Shown in pieces: positions 46,306-57,762 of a stretch of 64,000 nt of DNA. A program made the translations under genes and the position numbers. The DNA lies in the NCBI GenBank assembly GCA_036872755.1, contig JAVHNS010000006.1, positions 744,001 through 808,000 of the forward strand, given 5' to 3'. Position 1 is the first letter of the stretch. Each line of letters opens with the position of its first letter. This stretch comes from Orbilia blumenaviensis (Eukaryota > Ascomycota > Orbiliomycetes > Orbiliales > Orbiliaceae). The notes beneath the pieces are model-generated. The model did not search any database. It saw only the letters and a list, made by a program, of their open reading frames with translations, and was not told the origin of the DNA.

Positions 46306-47814
46306 TCAAGCCTCTTTGATCAATTCAAAGATTGCTCTTCCGTCCAACATTTCCAACTTTTGAATCTTGAGTAACGGTGATACAGACGTGAACATTTCTT
46401 GCCATTCCTTCTTTGTCCAGAACGCCCGACCCAGGATTGCGAACATGTGCAAGTTCAAAGTATTTGTCGTCAGTGCCATATTTCCCTCATCCCCAGTTGG
46501 GCTGATGCAATCGCTAATCAGCAGAATAGAGCGGCCAGGTGCCATTGCTTCTACTATATGAGTTAATATTTCGTGGCAGACACTAAGATGTAATATCAGT
46601 ATTGCGCCGTTGGTTTCACATCTATCCATTCTAGGAGGATATCTCCTGGTCGTTGTTTTGCTTACCTTGGTGGGTGGTCCATTAGAACCTGGCTGACCAG
46701 ATAAACATCTGCACCTTCCACAGGTTGCGGGGTACAAAAGTCATGAACCTGCCATTTAACCCGGTCCCGTAGCCCATCTGGAAGACGTGACCATTCCGCG
46801 GTATCACTGTCATTGTATCGGTCTTGAACCACAAATTTCATGTCCCGAAATTGCTTGGCCAAGCGGATGGAGTTTTGTCCTCTGCCGCCACCGACATCCA
46901 CCACTGTTGCATTTTTTTTGAGCTTTTCAAAACTTGAGATCAGATCAACAGGTAAGTCACCATAAATGGCGGTTTCTGTACTAGCCGCCATGCCCTTCCC
47001 AAATCTCAAACCACGGTCCCTATCCTCCTTATCGTAATACTCGTACAATGATCGAGACGCTGTGAGTTTCAGATAGCTATTAGTGCGTGATTATGGTCTC
47101 TCTCAGTCTTGGTACCTACTTCCGAATGCCATCCCGAAGGCCCTTTTTCCAGGATCCTCTGCTAGTTGGTATCCATTTGTCGCGATACTTCGACTGAGAT
47201 ACGCCCCAGCTAACATACCCTCGTCGACACTGGCATAAATTTCATAGCTTTTAGTATGTGACACTTGTAATTCGAGAATACGGATATTAAAATACCGAAA
47301 ATGAACCCATGCTGCATAGTCATCATCCAGAAGGGTACGGGAGTTTTCATTGTGTCTATATCTTTCTGGTGCTGGTTCCTCGAAAATTTGATATTCGATA
47401 CATTGCCGTAAGGCGGTTTCTGCAAGGAGTATTAGAGAGACTATGCGGGAAAATATTGAGGTCTATTCTCCAATACTTACTGATTATCTCCCTCGAGTAG
47501 TTGGTTCGAGATACAAGGTCTTCAAGCCGTGTGGGAACCTTTGTGTTACTGACGTGCTTCTGTAATCCCATCTCAACGATTAAGGAAAGAGCCATGCTCT
47601 GAGTATAAGAGCATGCCACCCCGATCACCCAATGACGAGGAGGGGCGGCATAAGATTGTAGCTCCCTGCATACATCGGAGATATTACGGTGTTGTTGCCT
47701 GGATTTTGGATCAACGGTTTGGGTTCCCTGTTCACACTCTTCTACGTATTGTAGAATTGAGTTTGCCAGAGACTTGATTTTTTCGAGACGCTCAGGGGAT
47801 TGGAATTCAGACAT
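46306..47814 (-). CDS. O-methyltransferase (COMT-like, class I SAM)
   Basis: Exons 47814-47481, 47419-47120, 47059-46666 and 46582-46306 join to 434 residues. The N-terminal helical dimerisation half includes 'MALSLIVEMGLQKHV' and 'YQLAEDPGKRAFGMAFG'. The SAM fold has the glycine motif VVDVGGGRGQNSI, acidic VVQDRY, and DVYLVSQVLMDHPP. The C-terminal part ILLISDCISPTGDEGNMALTTNTLNLHMFAILGR...EWQEMF matches plant-COMT-like fungal enzymes of polyketide and other secondary pathways. The usual catalytic His appears as 'LMDHPPR'. Start chosen at MSEFQSPERL; an ATG 27 codons upstream is possible. Tail to tail with the MFS gene and in tandem with the next methyltransferase. Confidence 0.85.
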
Positions 47815-48039
47815 CGTTAGAAGTATTGAAGAAGAATTTGCTTTGGTTCTTGAGTTTGATTGAGTGGGCTCCGCGTTTCTTTTATGTTTCCCCACCCCGG
47901 ATCAAGTGTATATTGGATTTACAGGCTCCCATATATCTATCTTACATACTCGCATGGTTTCTCTAATTCCTGAATGCGGCAATGGCAAAAACCTGTTGAC
48001 TGAATCGATTCTAGATAGAGGCTGGTATTTTCTAACCCT

Positions 48040-49157
48040 TCAGAGACGGCGAAACGAAAAGCAAAGATAGTAGGACGTATCTTTCCAAAGTGGTCTTGAT
48101 TCAAACCAATCATCAGGTTGTTCCCATGTCTCAAACTTCCACTCGGATTCCGAATCTTCTTGAACCTGTTGCCAGAGCCTTTCCCAGCTGGCTTGATCAT
48201 GATGGAAGGGCTTAATATTCTGAATTTTTGCAATCTCGTCCATTTGATTTGAATCCCTATACGCGACGTTGCGGCCAACAATCATGGATCCGGGCTTTGG
48301 GCAAAGCAAGCTCACTATCCGTTTTGCGACAGTGATTTGTTGCTCCCAGGTAAAGTGGTGAAGGATAAGCGCCGCATATATAATATCTATCTGGCCTGTA
48401 AGTTTTGATACGAGATCTGACGCATCCTCGAGAATGTCCGCGGCAATAAATTCGGTTCTCAGACTTGAGCGATCTCGAAAAAGTTCATAGCCCAAATCTA
48501 CAAACTTCAGGTGGAGATCTACCCCGAACGTATTCCCTGAAGGAATACCATCATATACCTATGGATAACACTTTAGCATTGGTTTTGGTTTCATCCTTTT
48601 CTTCTTCGTCTTTTTGTTTTTCGGGAACAGAAAAGAGACAGAGAGTAGAAAGTCCTTACCAGTTTCCGTATCTCCTGTCCGAACCCGCAACCAAGGTCTA
48701 AGAATTTTTGACCACTTTTTATTCTCTCAAGAATCTCATTATAGCATGGAAGTAGATGAATTTTGGTTTCGGCGAATGCAAAACTCCCAACACACACATA
48801 GGGATACTACGGCATGCGGATTACATTAACCATATGGCCCGCAATTGGTGTGAACGGTAAATGTATCTAAAAACAAATAAAATTAAATTATTACAGCAAA
48901 CATACTATTGAGAAGGCCCTGTTCCGCTGCGCAGATAGTTAGCGGCTGCTCCTGGTATGGTTTATGGATTTGCGTCAAGGGGTCAGAAAGTTCGAACATA
49001 CCAGTCTATTGATATGACTTAGCACTTCGTTTTCTGGTATATTACTGTATTTCTCGAGGATAGTTTTCATGGGCTCCTTGACTTCCGTTAAATCGGGATC
49101 ATAAACCGCCTGAGGATCGAAACCACGCTCGATAGCGGCCTCCAATCGGGGATCCAT
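48040..49157 (-). CDS. AusD-type SAM methyltransferase
   Basis: Minimal model: exons 49157-49002, 48806-48660 and 48558-48040, about 273 residues. The start 'MDPRLEAAIERG' and 'ILEKYSNIPENEVLSHINRL' followed by 'YPYVCVGSFAFAE' and 'FLDLGCGFGQEIRKLV|VYDGIPSGNTFGVDLHLKFVDLGYELF' are characteristic of the family of carboxyl methyltransferases of fungal meroterpenoid pathways (AusD, Trt5, AndF). Between exons 1 and 2 the family's RDxAW segment is missing in this model, so either a tiny exon is overlooked within 48807-49001 or the gene has a small deletion. No meroterpenoid synthase or terpene cyclase lies in this window. Substrate therefore unknown; probably part of the surrounding cluster. Confidence 0.78.
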
Positions 49158-49669
49158 TATCTTCGGTCCGCGAGGACAATTTACTGAGGAAACTGTTTTT
49201 ATGCACTCTAGTATTTGCAGTGGATACCTAAGTATACCACCGAGAAAAACCAGCTGAACCGATACTGCTATAAGTATGTCGGTAAGGGCGGTTTGGTTTG
49301 AGGGCTGAGTTAATTGAAGGAATTATTTAGAAAAACGTCTGACAAGGATAATCGAATCTAGAGGTTAGGAAGCCCGCTTGCACATACTAGCGTGTGACAG
49401 TAATGTACCTTGTGCCTAGTCACATTCTTGTGCTACGTTTGCATCTGCCTATGCATATGCATGCTTGCGATATTTGTAACACACCAGCCCCTTACAACGG
49501 CACCTAGATTTGTCACCAACACAGTTGCACAATTAATGACCTGAATTGAAAAGAGAGGAAGTTCAAAGTTCGAATTTCTTATCAAGCACAAGCCTCATCT
49601 GCATCTTCTATAGTTCTATTCACCGCCGTCCCGCAAAATATAGACAACATTTGCTAAATTACTTAACCA
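49158..49669. promoter_or_regulatory. Divergent promoter between methyltransferase and PsuG-like gene
   Basis: 512 bases between two outward ATGs. Contains palindromic gcatatgcatgc-like words near 49450. Presumed bidirectional promoter, inferred from geometry. Confidence 0.45.
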
Positions 49670-50962
49670 ATGTTCATGTGCCGTGCAAAGTTATTGGGCA
49701 GCAGGGCCCCAAATTCATTAGCTCGAGGCTCACGGAAACTACACAGCAAGTTTCTAAAAGTATCTGAAGAAATAGTCGATGCGATTGCCACTGGCAGGCC
49801 CGTAGTCGCTCTGGAGTCTACTATCTACACACACGGTAAGTTGTCACGCCCTGAACTCCGCTAGCCGTTTTTAATGATGTATATAACAGGGTATCCTTAT
49901 TCTGAGTGTGTGAAACTACCTGCGCTACTTGAGTCAATAGTTAGGAGAAATGGTGGGGTTCCCGCAACAATTGGGATTCTAAATGGAATTGCTCGGGTAG
50001 GAATGACATCCGAGGAACTCGTGGAACTAGGATCTACTGCAGAAACAGGAAGTGCACTTAAAGTATCTCGGCGAGATTTGGGTTATATTTGTGGTTTGGT
50101 TCGTGGATTTTCCACACGGCACACAACACATTTTCGTATTAGGTTAACATCCAAAACTGCTAGGGTGCCACGGGAAAGCATCTCCATGGCGGGACAACGA
50201 TCTCGGGAACTATGGCTTTAGCACACTTGGCTGGGATCAGAATCCTTGGCACAGGTGGTCTAGGCGGTGTCCATCGTGGTGGACAGACCTCTATGGATAT
50301 TTCCGGTTAGTCTGCCGTTCATGCATGGTTATGCATTGTTTAGCGAACACGGCCAATGCGTTAACATTCCTCTCGGACTGGTAGCTGATCTCACCGAACT
50401 CGGTCGTACACCCGTTGCGGTTATTAGCAGTGGGTGCAAAAACTTCTTGGATATTGGCCTGACGCTTGAATATCTGGAAACACAAGGCGTCTGTGTAGGT
50501 ACGTTTGCAGACGGTCGTGTTGGTTCTGTAGACTTCCCAGCATTTTATACAAGAGACAGTGGTGTGAAGAGCCCACGCACAATTGCGAATGAGAAAGAAG
50601 CAGCAGCGATTATTTGTAAGTGACTCCCAGTTATCCCAGCTACTCATCCTAACTAGATTATAGATGCACAATCAAAATTACCAGTTTATACCGGAATTCA
50701 CCTTGCCAATCCGGTGCCAGTAGAATTCTCGATCGCAAAGGGTGAACTGGATGGTGTCATTGACGAGAGTATTCATCTTGCTTCTATGGAAGGATACCAG
50801 GGGAGCGAAAATACACCATTTATCCTTGCTAAAATAAAGGAAGCTAGTGGTGATAAGGTCCTGCAGGCCAACCGTGCATTAGTACAAACCAACGTGAAGC
50901 GTGCTACACGAGTTGCGGTTGAGCTTGCGAAACTCGAAAAGGAGTACGATGCAAGGGTGTAA
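49670..50962 (+). CDS. Stand-alone pseudouridine-5'-phosphate glycosidase-like enzyme (PsuG/IndA family)
   Basis: Exons 49670-49835, 49890-50098, 50164-50305, 50385-50615 and 50664-50962 join to 348 residues. PsuG reversibly splits pseudouridine 5'-phosphate into uracil and ribose 5-phosphate. Signatures in order: [12 protein letters not shown] (catalytic Glu), [91 protein letters not shown] (Lys of the active site) and [11 protein letters not shown]. Most fungal homologues I know are fused to a PsuK kinase; here the gene ends after the glycosidase. IndA-type relatives occur in indigoidine and minimycin clusters. A preceding basic N-terminus ([20 protein letters not shown]) could be an organelle-targeting sequence. 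Location between methyltransferase genes suggests a biosynthetic role. Confidence 0.85.
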
Positions 50963-51397
50963 AGGTGTCTACACCAGCTAGCAGTGTAGTTTACGTAACT
51001 CAGATCGCGTATTCGAGGAGTACCTAGGTATTTTCCGACACTTAAGACAGATTATTATTGGTTCATCTCGCAGCCAACTGATCGACAGGATAGATATCTA
51101 AATATCAATTTAACGGGGTACACGAATAACTGTACGCCCCCACTGTAAAACACATTGCATTGCATGAGCGCAATCGGAGGACAAGTATATGACAAAAATA
51201 CGCTATGGTCACGTACGGGCAAATAATTATGACAAAAGGCACGTCCGCATTAAGAAGTCGATTGAGGTCGCGAGAAAATATCTACCTAGCTAATCTAGAC
51301 CCTAACAAGATTTTAGTTACAATCAATAGACATTAGCATATCTGAGGTAAATAGGCCCAATAAACAGGCGATAAGCTTGTAAGTATAGTAGCTTCCC
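50963..51397. other. Convergent 3' intergenic region
   Basis: AT-rich; no gene seen between the PsuG-like gene and the next methyltransferase. Confidence 0.6.
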
Positions 51398-52084
51398 CTA
51401 TGCCGCTATCTTCCGCGCTAATATAAAATAATGCATTTCCTCGTCGCATTGGGATTCTCGAGGCGGGGTAAATAGATCTGTTGCTGTATCAATAATCTCG
51501 AACCCGTTCTGTGATAAAATTGTCTCCCAACCAATTCTCGTAAATAAGTCGAGCGTGATATCATTCCCCATAAAGCGAAAAGGAATGCCTCTAGCACACA
51601 AGCCGTCTTTGTCGTAATGATGATCCTGAACCATAGGTTTGCAATCCTCGGCTGCAACAGAGCCAACAGACAAGATCCCGCCAGCCGGCACCCAGCGGCT
51701 CCAATTTTTGGCCATTTTCTCAATGTCCTTCCTTTCGAGTGCGAAAAGCGATAGTAGGCTCAGCACTGCATCGAATTGGGTCCCTTCGGGAGGCTCGTAC
51801 TGCAACATATCCGCAACTTCAAATTTGCCATCTGGGACCGCTTTGCGGCTAAGTTCAACCATTACGCCAGATATGTCAATCCCCGTTACAGAACAGCCAG
51901 CTTCGGCCAGAGTAGAGGCGACGGGCTTCCCTGTTCCGCATCCAATATCGAGAACAGACGCTCTTGGGGGTAGATGCGCCAGAATTTTATGAACGAAGTT
52001 CACAAGGCCAGAATCGTGCCCAAATGCCGTTTCATAATTTGAGCCTAGAGAAGAGTAAAAGTCTGCGTCTTGCGTGGTAACCAT
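51398..52084 (-). CDS. Class I SAM-dependent methyltransferase
   Basis: A single exon of 228 residues. SAM motif I 'VLDIGCGTGKPVASTLAEAGCSVTGIDISGVMV' at about 45-77, motif II 'ADMLQYEPPEGTQFDAVLSLLSLFAL', and C-terminal 'TLDLFTRIGWETILSQNGFEII' followed by 'EEMHYFILARK', typical of a small fungal metabolite methyltransferase group. No membrane segment. Target atom cannot be told from sequence; N-methylation of a heterocycle would fit the neighbouring GTP cyclohydrolase. Faces the GTP cyclohydrolase gene across 1 kb. Confidence 0.88.
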   Translation of the reverse strand: MVTTQDADFYSSLGSNYETAFGHDSGLVNFVHKILAHLPPRASVLDIGCGTGKPVASTLAEAGCSVTGIDISGVMVELSRKAVPDGKFEVADMLQYEPPEGTQFDAVLSLLSLFALERKDIEKMAKNWSRWVPAGGILSVGSVAAEDCKPMVQDHHYDKDGLCARGIPFRFMGNDITLDLFTRIGWETILSQNGFEIIDTATDLFTPPRESQCDEEMHYFILARKIAA

Positions 52085-53083
52085 GTTGTCTGTTTTCGTT
52101 TCTTTCTGTGTATATAGAGAGAAGAGAAACGAAGAAAGAAAATGCGCTGGCTCGGCTGACTAAGAATAGTTCAAATATAATAGTGTAGCTTCAATATATG
52201 TGGACCAAAGAAATGGTAGAGATTTTGATATCAGCAGATATATGCTCATTCAAGTATTTTCTTATATTCATAAGGTGATTAAGGTGGTATATGTATCTTT
52301 AGAATTTGAGGGAGACTATATTTGGGGGCAGGAAAATTCACGTTCCCGAGATTTGTGCAAGGGAAAACCGCAATCTAGAACCTGGTCACTTTCAAAAGAA
52401 GTGAGCTGGAGAAAAATCCAAGAAGAATGTGCTGATTGCAACTAGTTTTCTCGCGCGAACAATTTTCTCCTGTGTTATCTGGTACTTATGCGAGACCAGG
52501 CAAACACCAGAATCAAAGAAAACCACCATATGCATATGCATATGCAGCATGCATATATGAATGCAAAAATGCGATGCTAAAAAATACATACGCAGGAAAC
52601 TATTTGTTCTCAGACCAGCCAGCCGTTTGTTTTTCCCGCTACGTGCTAGTTTCCAGTGCGATATTAAGGGCCTTCGCCGGCTTCTGAATCTGAATTGAAA
52701 ATCCCAGGAAGTGTTTGAATGCGGCGATTACGGAATGCAAGTTAAAGAACCTATCCGCGTTCCGAAAAGGAAAATAGTTTCGCACACATTGAAAATACAT
52801 CGATGTGTAACACAGGAATCCTAGATCTATAAAATACCTCATCAAAGAAGCTAAAGTAGTTGAGTTACATGTATCCGGATTTTAATTGTGCGCTGGTTCT
52901 TTAGTGCTGGGCACAATATCCAAGCTACATAATTCACCTCCAAAGACTTAAGAAAGAAACTTGCTAAATTTCCAAAGCTGCAAAGCCATCCTACTCTTTA
53001 CTTACTATCGCTCTCGCATAGTAAAAGACTATACCCAGTCAGATCAATATACATCAAAATATTCTACTATCAGCGGCATTAAA
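52085..53083. promoter_or_regulatory. Divergent intergenic region, methyltransferase / GTP cyclohydrolase II
   Basis: Contains the palindrome-rich run catatgcatatgcatatgc (about 52528-52555). No gene seen. Probable promoter region for both flanking genes. Confidence 0.45.
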
Positions 53084-54367
53084 ATGACTTTGTCACAAAG
53101 GTTTCTGAGGTGTTCTGGTACTATGGTGAGTTCTCCCCTTTAGTTACCCCAGGCCCCTATAGAAAGAAAAATGTCCTATAAAAGTCGACTATAACCCTGA
53201 GGGCCCCATACATTTGCGATCGTATTTAAGCTCGTGTGGTTCCTTAATTTCAAGAATTATACTTACAGTCAGAGTTAGGCCGGGTTGGGTATCATAAGAA
53301 GCCATGTACGATATCCTGGCGTATCTCCTGTCTCTGGATTATATGCTCCAAGATTCAAAACTGCACCTATAAAATTGAACACTTTGTCGACTATTGCAAG
53401 ACCAGACCTTAGCCAGACTCTCCAGAAACAAGCACACAGTCTCGAAGGAGCAAAAATAACATCGCAAAATTGTTTGCCTTCTGTGCAATGCCTGGTTCGA
53501 GCGAGATTGCCAACGTTAGTATACTCCCATTCAGTTCTTAAACTTTCCTTTCGGGTTTGTAGCAGTTGATTTACTTTCATATTTAGCCCCTTTGGAACGG
53601 ATATGTATTTACACCTCTACCGAAATGACCAAGACGATAAGGAGCATCTCGCCATGGTTTTTGGGAATGCCATAGCTTCACAATCATTAGCCGCCTATCG
53701 CCCAGATGATACTCCATCATCGAGACTACTACGGGGAGCTGGTCATCAACAATCCCATTTTTTCGGAGGAACAATGCTTCTTGGCAACAGTAATAAGGGG
53801 TCTGTGGGAGAAAATTCCGCTGAGAGAGAAAACCTGGGCCCAGGGGACACGATACCGTTAGTACGCGTTCATTCTGAATGCTTTACAGGCGAGACCGCTT
53901 GGTCCAACAGGTGCGACTGTGGCGATCAACTTACGGCAGCAGCGAGGCTCATTTGTCAATCTACAACGCCACATGGGGTAATTGTCTACTTGCGTCAAGA
54001 AGGACGGGGAATAGGTTTGGAGAATAAATTACGAGCCTATAACTTACAAGATCAGGGCGCCGATACCGTCGAAGCAAATCAGCGACTTGGTTTTGGGGCA
54101 GATGACCGAACGTATGGGGTCGCAACATCAATTCTCTGTGATCTCGGTCTTGACGGGGAAACGGGAATCCGACTGTTGACGAATAATCCTGATAAAGTAG
54201 CCGGTATACGTGGTCCGCAAGATCAAGTTAAGGTGAGGGAGGTCTTGACCATGAAGCCTTCAGCCTGTAAAGGTAAAACTGAAGGGGCAGAGTCTTTGGC
54301 ACCAGTGGAACTGTTAGCCTATTTACAGACGAAAATTCAAAAGTTCGGTCACACAATCGAGCTATAG
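53084..54367 (+). CDS. GTP cyclohydrolase II
   Basis: Opens GTP to 2,5-diamino-6-ribosylamino-4(3H)-pyrimidinone 5'-phosphate, releasing formate and pyrophosphate; first step of riboflavin synthesis (RIB1/RibA). Exons 53084-53125, 53279-53514 and 53587-54367 give 352 residues. 'VRARLPTPFGTDMYLHLYRND' spans a splice as in fungal Rib1. The zinc site is Cys191, Cys202 and Cys204 in SECFTGETAWSNRCDCGDQ. The catalytic segment is YLRQEGRGIGLENKLRAYNLQDQGADTVEAN, and the GTP-binding end is LLTNNPDKVAGI. All key residues are present, so it should be active. Exon 1 encodes only 14 residues and is the least certain. Lying among methyltransferase, PsuG-like and monooxygenase genes, it may be a pathway-dedicated paralogue rather than the housekeeping RIB1. 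Confidence 0.9.
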
Positions 54368-55775
54368 ATCCAGCCACAAACCTGTCTACTCTTAAGCCTA
54401 GAGAAAAAAGTTCTCTCCTATTTTCATGTAAAAGGGTCATGGGGTAGAGCCCGAAAGAACACAATGATCCAGTCTCTTAACCAGTTAGCTTATATTAGGA
54501 TAGCATAATGATCACCCTTTGATTTGCAACTGAACGTTTTGAACGTAGTATGACCCTAAATCTACCAAATAAGTTGGCTTAGGTAACTAGATGTCGTTTA
54601 TTCTAAATGGTGTCGTGTAGTTATCAATAAGTCAAGCACTCAGGAAGGTTATACCAGCCCGTCAGCAATTTAACTAGTTAACGATTATTTATGCTTGCCC
54701 CAGATATGACAAGATTTGCTTTGGTGGGGTAGTCCGCGGAGAAGGCCCATTAGAGTATTGATTCGGATGATACATTCGCGGGCACGCGCGCATGGGCATC
54801 TCATACACATACAACTCTTCATAATATCACTCTGCATTGTTTTTCCGTTTCAGTTTTCTTTCCTTGTTTCTTTCTTCCTTTCCTTTTTACTGTTATATTG
54901 GGCGAATTCGAATTCAGAGATTCGATAGGGCAGTTACCGTGCACAAAATCGAAATATATTGGTTCAAACTTAATGTGGTGTTAACGCATGTTCCACAAAC
55001 AGACATATGCGCGTGTGGCGGCCTAAAATGGAAAAGATTTGATCGGATCCTGCAATATATCCATGCATATTGATCTAGGTATGTACTTACATGTAACTCT
55101 GATGCATGTGACGGAACGGATCTGCCGAGTTCCATCGGAATGCTCTCGCCCTTCTGCATTCAGAAAAGCCTAATTGTATTAGTCGTGGGGAGACAACATT
55201 CTTTGCCTAGATTCCTACTTGCGAAAATGCTACGGTTGTTCATATCAAGAATATTCTTCTAACCGGATATGTGGCGTTTTTATATCTTTCGTGCTTAGTG
55301 ATCAATGGCTATCCATGTATACAACTGGGGCCAGTGATTCAAAACGATACTCCTAAAATCTATTGATATTGAGATACGAATGCAAGCAGGGAATTTTCGC
55401 TCTGATCGAAAGTAAATTCAACATAAACCAAGCTATATATATATATATCTCCGACCATAAACTTGCTTAACCTACCCGTTACCGGTTCCGCATATTCGAA
55501 TATTCCGAAATATGCGAGCGTTCACGAGCTATTACATAACTTAATAGCCAATCACCACGCGCATTCTCGAACTAACTTTGAAAAGTCGAGCAGGGCGGTG
55601 GATATCCATTACCTCCTAGAACAGGACTCCCATATATGATTATCCGAGAGCTCGAGAATATAGTTATGCAGCAGTGATAAAATCTTCAAGCTTGGAAATA
55701 CGCTGCTATAACCTCGCCACATAAGTTCGTCAGAACAATTTAATTCCTGCAAAGCGGTATATTACACTTTCTCAG
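54368..55775. other. Intergenic, 1.4 kb
   Basis: No gene supported. AT run (ta)n at about 55434-55449, upstream of the monooxygenase. Confidence 0.55.
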
Positions 55776-57762
55776 ATGCCAGAGCACCAAGACCTTATTA
55801 TAGTTGGCGCAGGTAAAAGCATAGCCAAAATTTCCCTAGAAACTTGACTGTTCCATTGCCGCTAATATTTAATATTTCTTGAAGGCTGGCAAGGAATAGC
55901 TGCTGCCAAAATCTACAGGGACCTCTACCCCAATGGTAATTTTCTAATTCTAGATGCTGTGAGTTGATAATGTCTAGAATCACCATACCAACATAACGCT
56001 GACTATTGCCAAAAGAATTTGACCGTGGGGGGTGTCTGGGCAGTTGAAAACCTGTGCCCAGGACTGAAAACTCAAAACACCCTCGGCACATTCGAATATT
56101 CCTGGTATCCATTGACAACTCGAGAATTCGATGTTCAGCCAGGCAAACATATTGATGCCCCTGTGGTACAAAAATATCTTCAACGCAATGCCGAGCGATT
56201 TGGTCTTATATCACGTATTTCCTTTGGGGTGAAGGTGATTTCCGCAAAACCCACTCTGAATAGTGGATGGCTGCTAGAAATAAAAGGCCCTGATGGGTTT
56301 CAAAGTATTTCTTGTTCAAAGCTCATCATGGCAACTGGTATAACCTCAATACCAAGATATTCTGATATATCTGGCCGTAGGGAGTTCACGGGGCCTATAG
56401 TTGGATACCGAGATCTTGCAAATGCTGAGAGTTCAGCATTCATCAAGGATGCTAAATCAAAGACCATCACGGTTGTTGGAGGGTCAAAGTCAGCTCATGA
56501 TTCTGTATACTGGAATGCGAAAGCAGGAAAAAAAGTTAACTGGGTTGTTCAGCGGAAGGGTAGCGGAGTTTTCTGGATGACCTCCCCACATACTCGGTTC
56601 TTAGGCCAAGAAGTTCAAGTCGAGGCAATGGCAACAACGAGGGCATTTAGTTTCTTCTCTCCCTGTGTTTGGGGCAATGCAGATGGATACGGCTTGATTC
56701 GATGGTTCCTACATCAGACTATATTCGGCCGATTCATCGTAAATCTCTTTTGGTATCTCTTGGGAGCTTTGATTCTGGATTCTACGGGAGTGAAGCGTTG
56801 CGAAAGCACAAGAAAAGCATTGCCCGATTTCGAGTAAGTACGAATAAAATCTCTATTTCATATCCGAGTCACATACCAGGAACTTTCGAATTCTTGGTTA
56901 GATATATATACCCAGGTATACGTATATACTAATCCTCTGCAGATTCCAATGGCAAGCTAGCTCCGCCGGTACTTTGAATTATGATGACGACTTATATTCA
57001 TTTATAAGATCCGGCCAGATATCCATTTATCGGGAAGATGTCGCTCGACTGTCCATCGATCAAATACATTTTTCGAATGGCGGCTCTGTACAAACTGATG
57101 CGTTAGTCTGGTGTTCGGGCTGGAAGTGGACTTCCCCAATCCATTTCCCAGATGAACTTAATTTCGAACTGGGGCTGCCAACTAAAATCATCGACTCGAA
57201 AAGGATCCTTGATTGGAAATCTCAATGCATACATGCAGATCGGCGTATACTGAACACTTTTCCATACCTTCGGTCTGCGCCTGTAGGTCCACGAAGATCC
57301 AGATCTAACGAATTCGGCGCGGACGAAGATGGAGAGCTATACACACCCTGGTGCCTCTATCGAGGAATCGCCCCTCCGAACCAGGCCGACCAGAAGGTTA
57401 CTAAAGATATCGCATTTCTGGGTCGCTGTAGTACTATACCTACCGTCGCACTCGCGGAGATACAGGCACTCTGGGCTATCGCTTTTCTTCACGACAAGCT
57501 CACATTACCACAAACAATAAACCCTAGTCGAGAAGAAGCCATTATATGGATGCGGTGGAACCGGCTAAGGTATCCATTTTCACATGGTTCGAAATACATG
57601 GATACGTCTTTTGACATAATACCGTACTTTGATACGCTTCTATCAGACATGGGGCTCAACTGCCAGCGCAAAGGCAACTGGTGGAAGGAACTGTGGGAGC
57701 CGTATGGCGTTGCGGACTACAGGGATATAGTCGCCGAGTTCAAGAAAAAAAATATTCCATGA
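55776..57762 (+). CDS. Flavin-containing monooxygenase (FMO/BVMO-like)
   Basis: FAD- and NADPH-dependent oxygenase, 582 residues from exons 55776-55812, 55885-55958, 56016-56833 and 56943-57762. The Rossmann FAD motif is split by intron 1: VGAG|WQGIAAAKIY (about 9-22). 'FLILDANLTVGGVWAVENLCPGLKTQNTLGTFEY' matches the group's GGxW..xxYPGL motif. 'LIMATGI' (about 142) and the NADPH motif TVVGGSKSAHD (about 190-198) follow; the usual GxGxSG is GGSKSA. C-terminal 'DALVWCSGWKW' is the ATG-like hinge. Similar enzymes perform N- or S-oxidation or Baeyer-Villiger reactions in fungal specialised metabolism. No signal peptide. A hydrophobic stretch (FGRFIVNLFWYLLGALIL) occurs near residue 270. Position ends the putative cluster. 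Confidence 0.88.

Noticed and set aside
46285..46310. tRNA-like B-box (ggattcgaa / ttcgaatcc) on the minus strand
   Set aside because: The T-stem does not pair, no D-arm or anticodon arm is present at the right distance, and it overlaps the end of the O-methyltransferase gene.
52528..52555. catatgcatatgcatatgc run as a CRISPR or origin element
   Set aside because: A simple palindromic microsatellite; no spacers, and fungal origins cannot be read from sequence.
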